A stretch of DNA of 64,000 nucleotides from Acidovorax sp. KKS102 (lineage in GTDB: Bacteria; Pseudomonadota; Gammaproteobacteria; Burkholderiales; Burkholderiaceae_C): positions 1,178,001-1,242,000 of the forward strand of contig NC_018708.1 in NCBI RefSeq assembly GCF_000302535.1, written 5' to 3'. Positions 57,969-64,000 of the stretch are shown here, piece after piece (the stretch's first letter is position 1; each line of letters opens with the position of its first letter). A program made the translations under genes and the position numbers. The notes under the pieces were generated by a model. That model was given only the letters and a program-made list of their open reading frames with translations. It had not been told where the DNA came from and did no database searches.

Positions 57969-59371
57969 AAGCCCGGTACTCGCTCACGACACGGCTGACG
58001 GTCTTTTTTACTTTGGCGTCCGCCCTTGTGCTGATCGGCCTGGGGACTCTCGTGGCTATTTCCATCGACCGGCATTTCGTGGAACTTGACCGCGATGCAC
58101 TGCGTGACAAGGTTCACCTGACGCGTGAAGTCATCGGCAAATCGAAGTCGCCGCAGGATCTGAAGATGCGGCTGGATGACGTTTTGCACAGCCATGAGGG
58201 TCTCTTCGTCACCGTGCTTCGCAATGGTCAATCGCTGTACTCGACGGAGGACTTTGAGTTTCCTGCGGACTTGAGCGTGCGGACCGAGCATTCCCGCTTG
58301 GGGGTTGCCTCGTGGCGAATCAAGGACCGTGAGTACCGGGGAATGTCCGAAGCCGTGACGCTGCCAGGTTCCGCAGAGCCGCCGCTGCAGGTCTGGGTGG
58401 CCGTGGACATTGCCCACCACCAGCACTTCATGTACGAATTGATTTGGGTGCTTGTGGGCTACGTGGCATTGGCAACGCTGGTGGCTGGGGTCCTGGGCTG
58501 GTGGGCCGCAAAGAATGGATTGGCCCCCCTTCGCGCCATGCGGTCCCGCGCCATGGCCATCACGGCACAGCGACTGGACGAGCGGATGCCAACCCAGGAG
58601 TTTCCGGTGGAGATGGCCGACTTGGCGACCACCCTCAACGAGATGCTCCGGCGCCTGAAGGAGGAGTTCGACCGCCTGTCCGAGTTTTCTTCGGACCTGG
58701 CTCACGAGCTGCGTACGCCGATCAACAATCTGATGACACAGACGCAGGTCACACTCAGCCAGGCTCGCTCCTCTGAGGAGTACCAGGACATACTGGCCTC
58801 CAACGCCGAGGAGTACCAGCGCCTGGCCCGCATGGTGGCTGACATGTTGTTCCTGGCCAAGGCTGACCACGGTCTCATTCTTCCCAGCACGGAAAGAATC
58901 GCGGTCCATGATGAAGCTCAGGCTTTGTTTGACTTCTACGAGGCCTTGGCAGAAGAGAAGCAAGTCCGACTGCAATTGATCGGGACGGCGGAGATCACAG
59001 GCGACCGGTTGATGTTGCGCCGGGCGCTCAGCAATCTCCTGTCCAACGCCATTCGCTACACCCCACCAGGCGAGCTGGTGGTCGTGGACATCCAGGGGGG
59101 CCTGCACGGAACCACCGTGGACGTCGTCAACACTGGACCTTCCATCGAGGCGCAGATGATCCCCCGCCTGTTCGACCGCTTCTTTCGGGCGGACAAGTCG
59201 CGCAAGCAGCTGGACTCGGACGGAGCGGGGTTGGGCTTGTCCATTACCCAGGCGATTGTTCACGCACACCGGGGACGGATTTCTGTGAGTTCGGCGGATG
59301 GCAGGACTTGTTTTTCGATGTATTTCCCCAGTGCACAGAGCATTGGCAAGCACCTCACGACAGATGCATGA
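57965..59371 (+). CDS. copS: Heavy-metal sensor histidine kinase CopS/CusS
   Basis: A 468-residue sensor kinase. Two membrane segments (about 13-35 and 155-180) enclose a periplasmic sensor of about 120 residues. A HAMP linker, the H-box [13 protein letters not shown], the N-box [17 protein letters not shown] and the G-box DGAGLGLSI follow. The layout is that of the CusS heavy-metal kinases that sense periplasmic Cu(I) or Ag(I). Its 3' end overlaps the next gene by eight bases, which is unusual for this family. Confidence 0.95.
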   Translation: MKARYSLTTRLTVFFTLASALVLIGLGTLVAISIDRHFVELDRDALRDKVHLTREVIGKSKSPQDLKMRLDDVLHSHEGLFVTVLRNGQSLYSTEDFEFPADLSVRTEHSRLGVASWRIKDREYRGMSEAVTLPGSAEPPLQVWVAVDIAHHQHFMYELIWVLVGYVALATLVAGVLGWWAAKNGLAPLRAMRSRAMAITAQRLDERMPTQEFPVEMADLATTLNEMLRRLKEEFDRLSEFSSDLAHELRTPINNLMTQTQVTLSQARSSEEYQDILASNAEEYQRLARMVADMLFLAKADHGLILPSTERIAVHDEAQALFDFYEALAEEKQVRLQLIGTAEITGDRLMLRRALSNLLSNAIRYTPPGELVVVDIQGGLHGTTVDVVNTGPSIEAQMIPRLFDRFFRADKSRKQLDSDGAGLGLSITQAIVHAHRGRISVSSADGRTCFSMYFPSAQSIGKHLTTDA

Positions 59372-60626
59372 CCCTTTGGAAACTCTCATAGACTGCTGGA
59401 AGGCAGACCCGAGCAGCACCTACAACACCTGGTTCTTGTGGGATCAGCGGATCAAGAACTTCCGCTCCATTCGCCGAGGCATTGCGCAAGTGGTGGAGGA
59501 CATCCGGGCCGGAACGTTTGGCAACGCCTACCGAGGATCCTCGCTGGAGACGATCGTGGGTTCCGTGGCAGAGCAGCGCCAGATTTTCAAGGGAGCGGAC
59601 CACGCGTTCCTCTGGAAACCCAAGCTGCGGATTCCGGACATCTACGAGAACGCGAGCAACCAGCTCGCCTTCGCAGATCTTCTTCACACTTGCGATCACT
59701 GCGACTGCGCAGAAGACGTGGTGGCCGCCATACAGCGCATTGATGCGATTGGCATCAAAGGCTTGGGCCCAGCAGTCGCCAACTTGCTGTATTTCATCCA
59801 CCCAACGCTGGTCTCCCCCTTCAACACGGCCATCGTCAATGGTTTCAACGCGGTGACCGGGGGGCGCGTGAAGCTCGGACGCTGGGACCACTATCTCTCG
59901 ATGCGAGAAGGCTTGCTGCGCCTGAACGCGCAGTACCGGCTGAAACTGTCGAATGATCTGGGCGCGATTGCAGGACTCATGTTTGACATTGGCAGTGGCC
60001 GATATGCAGCGCCGCCACAAGCAATGGATGCAGCGGCGACAGCTCTCTGGCAAGAAGACCTTGAACGTGTGCGCCAGGAATCCACCGCATTGCAACGGGA
60101 ACTGTCCCAAGCGACCGAGAGTGATGCGACCCACACGGGTGTCCAGGCCTCGCTGCGCGACCTGGGCAAGGCGCTCGGATTTGAGGTCTGGATCGCGTCC
60201 AACGACCGGGGCCGCGCCTATGGCGGGGGGTTGCTGGGAGATGGATGCATGGCGCAGTTGCCCGCCAGCCTGGACCGAGGACTGGAGTCCGTGCGACTGA
60301 TCGATGTTGTATGGGTTGATCCCCAGACCTCGCAATTCGCCGCCGCATTCGAAGTCGAACACACCACGTCCATCTATTCGGGCATCGTACGCATGCTCGA
60401 TCTGGCCCTGGGCACGCCGGTTGCAGGCAACTGCGCCCTGTTTCTGGTGGCTCCAGACAATCGCAGAGACAAGGTCGCTGAGCAACTTCAAAGGCCTGCC
60501 TTCTCCAGGGTGTCGGAGCTGGGAATCCGGTACTTGCCTTACAGCCAGCTGGAGCAGAACCATGCCTCCATGAGTCGCTTTGGGTCCAGCATCAAGCCGC
60601 TGCTGGAGATTTCGCAGCGGCTGTGA
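59364..60626 (+). CDS. Uncharacterised protein with HhH and nuclease-like domains, coupled to copS
   Basis: About 420 residues from the ATG at 59364, which lies inside the end of copS. A Cys cluster (C-x2-C-x-C, Cys110 to Cys115) precedes a helix-hairpin-helix-like segment at about 124-145 (IDAIGIKGLGPAVANLLYFI), which recalls the HhH of DNA glycosylases. A charged coiled coil at about 228-255 leads to a C-terminal domain with Asp314 (RLIDVVW), Glu330 and Glu332 (AAFEVEHTTSIYSG), an arrangement like the PD-(D/E)xK nuclease core. I infer a DNA-acting, restriction-like or repair protein. No methyltransferase is adjacent. The function is not known. Confidence 0.75.
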   Translation: MHDPLETLIDCWKADPSSTYNTWFLWDQRIKNFRSIRRGIAQVVEDIRAGTFGNAYRGSSLETIVGSVAEQRQIFKGADHAFLWKPKLRIPDIYENASNQLAFADLLHTCDHCDCAEDVVAAIQRIDAIGIKGLGPAVANLLYFIHPTLVSPFNTAIVNGFNAVTGGRVKLGRWDHYLSMREGLLRLNAQYRLKLSNDLGAIAGLMFDIGSGRYAAPPQAMDAAATALWQEDLERVRQESTALQRELSQATESDATHTGVQASLRDLGKALGFEVWIASNDRGRAYGGGLLGDGCMAQLPASLDRGLESVRLIDVVWVDPQTSQFAAAFEVEHTTSIYSGIVRMLDLALGTPVAGNCALFLVAPDNRRDKVAEQLQRPAFSRVSELGIRYLPYSQLEQNHASMSRFGSSIKPLLEISQRL

Positions 60627-60865
60627 GCCACGGCTATTTCGTGCGGCGCGCTTCGCTGCGCTAGGCTCTTTGGGCCCCAGGGATGCGGCGACCCACGGCG
60701 ATGTCGGCAAGATGAAGTTTCTGTTATCCCGAACGGCGGGATTGACGGGTGGCGCCTTGCGTTGCGAAAGCTACAGATCGAACTCCAATCTCTACGATTG
60801 GGCGTTGCCTCGGTACAGATTTCGAGGCAGAACTTCGCAAACTCTTCGCCCCAGAAAGCCTCGGC

Positions 60866-61174
60866 ATGAACGTCACGACAAAGCCATTGGATGCACTATT
60901 GCCTGTCAGTTCGCTGGGAAACTCTGTGCCCAAAGCACCGAGCATCCAGGGAGGCGGTTTTCTGGACGCGATGAAGCAGGCGCTTTCAACCACAAGCCAG
61001 TTGCAGAGTGAGTCTGGTCGCCTAAGCCGCGAGGTCACATTCGGCAATCCCACGGTCAGTCTTGAAGAAACGATGCTCGCTGGAGTCAAGTCGAACATCG
61101 CGTTTCAGGCCACTCTTCAGAGCCGCAACCGCATTGTCCAGGCCTACACCGATGTGATGAACATGCAAGTCTGA
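60866..61174 (+). CDS. fliE: Orphan FliE-like flagellar basal-body protein
   Basis: A 102-residue protein whose C-terminal half matches FliE, the protein joining the MS ring to the flagellar rod: VSLEETMLAGVKSNIAFQAT, then RNRIVQAYTDVMNMQV at the very end. The N-terminal half is variable and serine-rich, as in the family. The ATG at 60866 lacks an obvious ribosome site, and the frame extends upstream to 60749. No other flagellar gene is within the window. It may be a stray duplicate carried on the island, or a recent remnant. Confidence 0.75.
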   Translation: MNVTTKPLDALLPVSSLGNSVPKAPSIQGGGFLDAMKQALSTTSQLQSESGRLSREVTFGNPTVSLEETMLAGVKSNIAFQATLQSRNRIVQAYTDVMNMQV

Positions 61175-61317
61175 TGCTCGGAGGCCAGAGCAATGCAAAA
61201 GTAGATGTCGCACGCACTTGCTGCTAGCGCCGCAGACATGCATGGCGAGCCAATTGGAGGAGGCCCTGTTTCGAAAGACCCCCTCCAGATCAGCCGCCGA
61301 CCGCCCGGAGAACCCGT

Positions 61318-61842
61318 TTAGAACCGAGGGGCCTTGGTGGATTCGTCCGAGGTGGCGGCCACGCCTGCATGGTGCGCTGCGTGGTAGCGGTCAGGATAGA
61401 TTTCATTGAGCTTGCGGCCGTCTTCGCCCACAGCGATGATTTCTCCTTCGCGGATGGCTCGTGCCAACTCACTCTTGACTTGTTCCCGCGTCTTCAACGA
61501 CTTGCCTGCCACGATCGGATAGCGACCAGACATCAACTCATTGCGTTTGACTCCGAATTCACCGGCCACCATGATGTCACCCGTACGGATAGCCTGCTCC
61601 AATTCTTCCCGCACTTGCTCGCGGGATTTGCTAGCCTGAGTCGAAGTAGTCGAGCGATAGGCTCCGGGGTTGATTTGCTTGAGAGTCATCCCCGAGTCGC
61701 CTGCAGCAAGCATCTCGCCGTTTTGCTGAGCCTGCGCCAATTCAGCCAGCACTTGTTCGCGCGTCTTGCTGACCGCTTGGTCCGACGCAAAAGCGGGGGC
61801 TGCGATGAGGGAAAGGACGATGAGGGTGGACTTCAGTTTCAT
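61318..61842 (-). CDS. Secreted protein with three DUF4148 repeats
   Basis: A 174-residue protein with a signal peptide (about 19 residues, ending AFA). Three repeats of about 40-45 residues follow, each opening (K/S)(T/S)REQV and containing EL-x2-A followed by GE or GD and Y: near residues 26, 72 and 117. This is the DUF4148 module common in Burkholderiales secreted proteins of unknown role, often metal-induced. Most members have one or two modules. The ATG at 61842 is chosen over a start ten codons upstream because the signal peptide begins there. Confidence 0.85.
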   Translation of the reverse strand: MKLKSTLIVLSLIAAPAFASDQAVSKTREQVLAELAQAQQNGEMLAAGDSGMTLKQINPGAYRSTTSTQASKSREQVREELEQAIRTGDIMVAGEFGVKRNELMSGRYPIVAGKSLKTREQVKSELARAIREGEIIAVGEDGRKLNEIYPDRYHAAHHAGVAATSDESTKAPRF

Positions 61843-61937
61843 GATGGTGTTTCCTTTTTGGGTAGATGGCAATGGTTCAGGTGCAACCGCAGGCCGGTTT
61901 GGGAGGGCACGCGGTTGCCGGTGATCGTTGAGAGGGT

Positions 61938-62309
61938 TCAGGGCAGTTGGCGGGCATCGACCCAGCCAGCTTCGCCGCCCATATCCCGTACACCGTCACG
62001 ACCGACGGGGTTGCGCTTGGCTGACTGCAACTCATCGAGGACTTGCTGGCGGGTCTTGGTCAGTTTGGGGCCCGGAACGAGTGGATAAGTGGCAGGGTAG
62101 TCACGGCTGATCCAGTACAGCGAACCGTCCTTCTGAGCGGCCAGCACGGTGCTTTCGACCGCTTGGCGGCTGACCGCATTGCCCAAATGGTCGGCGGCCA
62201 GGCTCACGCCTTCCTCCTGGCTTGGGCTTGCGTGGTAAACGGAAGTTGCGAAAGAGGCGGTGGCGGATGCAGCAAGGCTGGCGACGAGGATTGCGGTACG
62301 AACTTTCAT
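61938..62309 (-). CDS. Secreted DUF4148-like protein
   Basis: A 123-residue protein with a signal peptide (about 22 residues, ending SFA). The C-terminal third has one DUF4148-like unit (KTRQQVLDELQSAKRNPVGR). The middle part (SLAADHLGNAVSRQAVESTV) is not assigned. It lies 95 bases upstream of the triple-repeat gene in the same direction, so the two probably share a transcript. Confidence 0.75.
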   Translation of the reverse strand: MKVRTAILVASLAASATASFATSVYHASPSQEEGVSLAADHLGNAVSRQAVESTVLAAQKDGSLYWISRDYPATYPLVPGPKLTKTRQQVLDELQSAKRNPVGRDGVRDMGGEAGWVDARQLP

Positions 62310-62506
62310 GATGGTCTCCTGTGGCGCCGGATGCCCGATATGGTTCATCCAGGTGGCGTTTTCTGCACCACGGAGAGAAGTCTAAAAATTGCCGCCCCAC
62401 ATGGAGGTGACCTCCTGATTACGCTTTCGACAGCAATCTGCAATCCACTAAAACCCGAGTGCATCCCCCGCGTCGGTTCTGGGCGTCATACGACACTGCG
62501 GCCACC

Positions 62507-62935
62507 TCATTGCGGCAACGAGAGTCTCCCGCCGTCCTGCAGCGACGCAATCAGCGGGCAGGAGACATTCCCTTTTCTCGCATGGCATGCGCATACCAGT
62601 TCAGACAGCACCGACTCCATGCGTGCCAAATCGGCTATCTTCTCGCGCACATCCTTGAGCTTGGACTCAGCCAGTGCGCTGGCTTCTTCACAATGAGTTC
62701 CATCGTCTAGCCGCAGCAGCTCGGCTATTGCATCCAGGCTGAAGCCCAGGCGCTGAGCCGCTTTGACGAAGCGCACCCGCGTCACATCTGCATCTCCATA
62801 GCGGCGGATGCTGCCGTGAGGCTTGGCCGGCTCGGGCAACAATCCCTTGCGCTGATAGAACCGGATGGTCTCTACATTGACCCCGGCCGCCTCGGCAAAA
62901 GCGCCGATCGTAAAACTCTCCAAATTGGCTTTCAT
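62507..62935 (-). CDS. merR: Mercuric resistance regulator MerR
   Basis: A 142-residue regulator. The N-terminal winged helix ([19 protein letters not shown]) is followed by a dimerisation helix and the mercury-binding cysteines Cys82, Cys117 and Cys126 ([20 protein letters not shown]), in the positions of the well-studied Tn501 MerR. It represses and, with Hg(II), activates the divergent merTPA promoter by untwisting its 19-bp spacer. Confidence 0.96.
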   Translation of the reverse strand: MKANLESFTIGAFAEAAGVNVETIRFYQRKGLLPEPAKPHGSIRRYGDADVTRVRFVKAAQRLGFSLDAIAELLRLDDGTHCEEASALAESKLKDVREKIADLARMESVLSELVCACHARKGNVSCPLIASLQDGGRLSLPQ

Positions 62936-62940
62936 ACCGC

Positions 62941-62971
62941 TTGACTCCGTACATGACTACGGAAGTAAGGT
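62941..62971 (+). promoter_or_regulatory. mer operator-promoter
   Basis: A -35 TTGACT at 62941-62946 and a -10 TAAGGT at 62966-62971 are separated by 19 bp, the long spacer of MerR-controlled promoters. The spacer carries the dyad CCGTAC and ACGG, with GTACATGACTAC between, as in classical mer operators. Confidence 0.93.
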
Positions 62972-63005
62972 TACGGGATTCAACCAATTTTGAAAGGTCA
63001 AGCGC

Positions 63006-63356
63006 ATGTCGGAGCCAAACAACGGGCGCACAGCGCTCTTCGCCGGAGGGCTGGCGGCCATCCTTGCCTCGACTTGCTGCCTCGGACCGCTGGTCCTGAT
63101 CACCCTGGGATTCAGCGGGGCATGGATTGGCAAGCTGACCGCGCTGGAGCCCTACCGCCCGATCTTCATCGGGGTCGCGCTGGTGGCGCTGTTCTTCGCC
63201 TGGCGGCGCATTTACCGCCCGGTGCAAGCCTGTAAACCGGGGGAGATCTGCGCGATTCCCCAGGTGCGAGCTGCCTACAAGCTTATTTTCTGGAGCGTGG
63301 CCGCACTGATTGTGGTCGCGCTCGGGTTCCCCTATGTCATGCCATTTTTCTATTGA
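63006..63356 (+). CDS. merT: Mercuric ion transporter MerT
   Basis: A 116-residue inner-membrane protein with three membrane segments. The vicinal pair Cys24-Cys25 (ASTCCLGPLV) in the first segment and Cys76/Cys82 in the cytoplasmic loop (QACKPGEICAI) relay Hg(II) from MerP to the cytoplasm. It is the first gene after the operator; merP follows after 15 bases. Confidence 0.96.
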   Translation: MSEPNNGRTALFAGGLAAILASTCCLGPLVLITLGFSGAWIGKLTALEPYRPIFIGVALVALFFAWRRIYRPVQACKPGEICAIPQVRAAYKLIFWSVAALIVVALGFPYVMPFFY

Positions 63357-63371
63357 TCACAGGAGTTCTTC

Positions 63372-63647
63372 ATGAAACAACTACTTGCCTCCCTGGCGCT
63401 CACCCTGGCCGTTGTCCCCGTGTGGGCCGCCACCCAGACCGTCATGCTGGCCATTCCCGGCATGACCTGCTCCACCTGCCCGATCATCGTCAAAAAAGCG
63501 CTTTCCAAGATCGAAGGCGTTAGCGAAGTTGAGGTGACCTTTGAGACGCGCGACGCAGCTGTCACCTTCGATGACGCAAAGACCAGCGTGCAGAAGCTGA
63601 CCAAGGCAACCGCAGAGGTGGGGTTTCCATCCAGTGTCAAGCGGTGA
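63372..63647 (+). CDS. merP: Periplasmic mercuric ion-binding protein MerP
   Basis: A 91-residue protein with a 19-residue signal peptide (ending VWA) and a heavy-metal-associated domain with GMTCSTC (Cys33, Cys36). It captures Hg(II) in the periplasm and hands it to MerT. The ribosome site is AGGAG. merA starts after 71 bases. Confidence 0.96.
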   Translation: MKQLLASLALTLAVVPVWAATQTVMLAIPGMTCSTCPIIVKKALSKIEGVSEVEVTFETRDAAVTFDDAKTSVQKLTKATAEVGFPSSVKR

Positions 63648-63718
63648 AGCATTGACAACTGCACTGCAGCGCATGTGATGCCGTTACCTGGCGCGCACAA
63701 GCAAAAAGGATCTGTCGC

Positions 63719-64000
63719 ATGACCCATCTGACAATCACCGGCATGACCTGCGGTTCGTGTGCGGCACACGTCAAAAAAGCCTTGGAAGACGTGCCCGGCG
63801 TACAGTCGGCATTTGTCTCCCACCCCGAAGGCACTGCCCAACTTGTCACCCTGCCGGGCACATTGCCCGATGCTCTGACTGCCGCTGTGGCCAGACTGGG
63901 CTACAAAGCAATGCTCGCCGATGTCCCCCCCAAACACAACCACGCTGGATCGCTCGATCAGGTGCGTCAGTGGACAGGGGGCGCTGACAAGCGCCGTGGC
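63719..64000 (+). CDS. merA: Mercuric reductase MerA, N-terminal part (runs off the window)
   Basis: The first 94 codons of a frame still open at the window end. The N-terminal heavy-metal domain has GMTCGSC (Cys11, Cys14) and a GVQSAFVSHPEGTAQL strand, as in MerA and metal-transport ATPases. Given merR, merT and merP upstream in the standard order, MerA is by far the likeliest identity, but the flavoenzyme part lies outside the window. Ribosome site AAAAAGGA. Confidence 0.85.
   Translation, partial: MTHLTITGMTCGSCAAHVKKALEDVPGVQSAFVSHPEGTAQLVTLPGTLPDALTAAVARLGYKAMLADVPPKHNHAGSLDQVRQWTGGADKRRG

Overview
The window is high-GC DNA from a betaproteobacterium of the order Burkholderiales, most likely the family Comamonadaceae (Acidovorax or a close relative). 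This rests on gene content, the Burkholderiales-type porin, and a short dispersed repeat of a kind I associate with that family. The genus is an inference that I could not check by search.

Positions 1-31,200 are dominated by purine salvage and degradation. A reverse-strand block carries an OHCU decarboxylase fused to allantoate amidohydrolase (cut by the window edge), allantoinase PuuE and a GntR/FCD regulator. Divergent from it, across a perfect 18-bp palindrome, come hydroxyisourate hydrolase, XdhC and the membrane urate oxidase PuuD. Xanthine dehydrogenase xdhAB, with a divergent LysR gene, lies 11 kb away. It is followed by a purine/nucleoside ABC importer (ATPase, two permeases, BMP lipoprotein), a Rieske oxygenase, an adenine deaminase-type enzyme, a second BMP protein and guanine deaminase. 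Together these would import purines, deaminate adenine and guanine, oxidise to urate, and open the ring through 5-hydroxyisourate, OHCU, allantoin and allantoate. A glycerate 2-kinase could recover carbon from glyoxylate. Between the two halves sit a porin, a Crp/Fnr regulator and two cyclic-di-GMP proteins.

Positions 31,200-51,800 are mixed housekeeping DNA: dcd, a diguanylate cyclase, an ornithine cyclodeaminase-family reductase, pcp, a YpfJ-like peptidase, a SulP/STAS/cNMP fusion, truncated haemoglobin, LemA and M48 peptidase, RidA, GFA, CpdB-like 5'-nucleotidase, Smr, RadC, SlpA, IspH, a CBS protein, a threonine dehydratase-family enzyme and SerS.

A tRNA-Ser(CGA) gene at 51,830 marks a change of character. 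Just downstream is a 5'-truncated cueR, then a metal-resistance segment (52,685 to the end): a reverse-strand copper operon (small periplasmic protein, TolC-type lipoprotein, CopA multicopper oxidase, cupredoxin, CusF), divergent copRS, an HhH/nuclease-like gene coupled to copS, an orphan fliE, two DUF4148 proteins, and the start of a mer operon (merR, merT, merP, merA).

The most unusual structure is a family of about 55-bp palindromic repeats. I found nine copies, all left of the tRNA gene. Two lie in frame inside puuD and xdhA, and others supply stop codons. There are also two large composite inverted-repeat elements (14,586-15,269 and 39,779-40,050).
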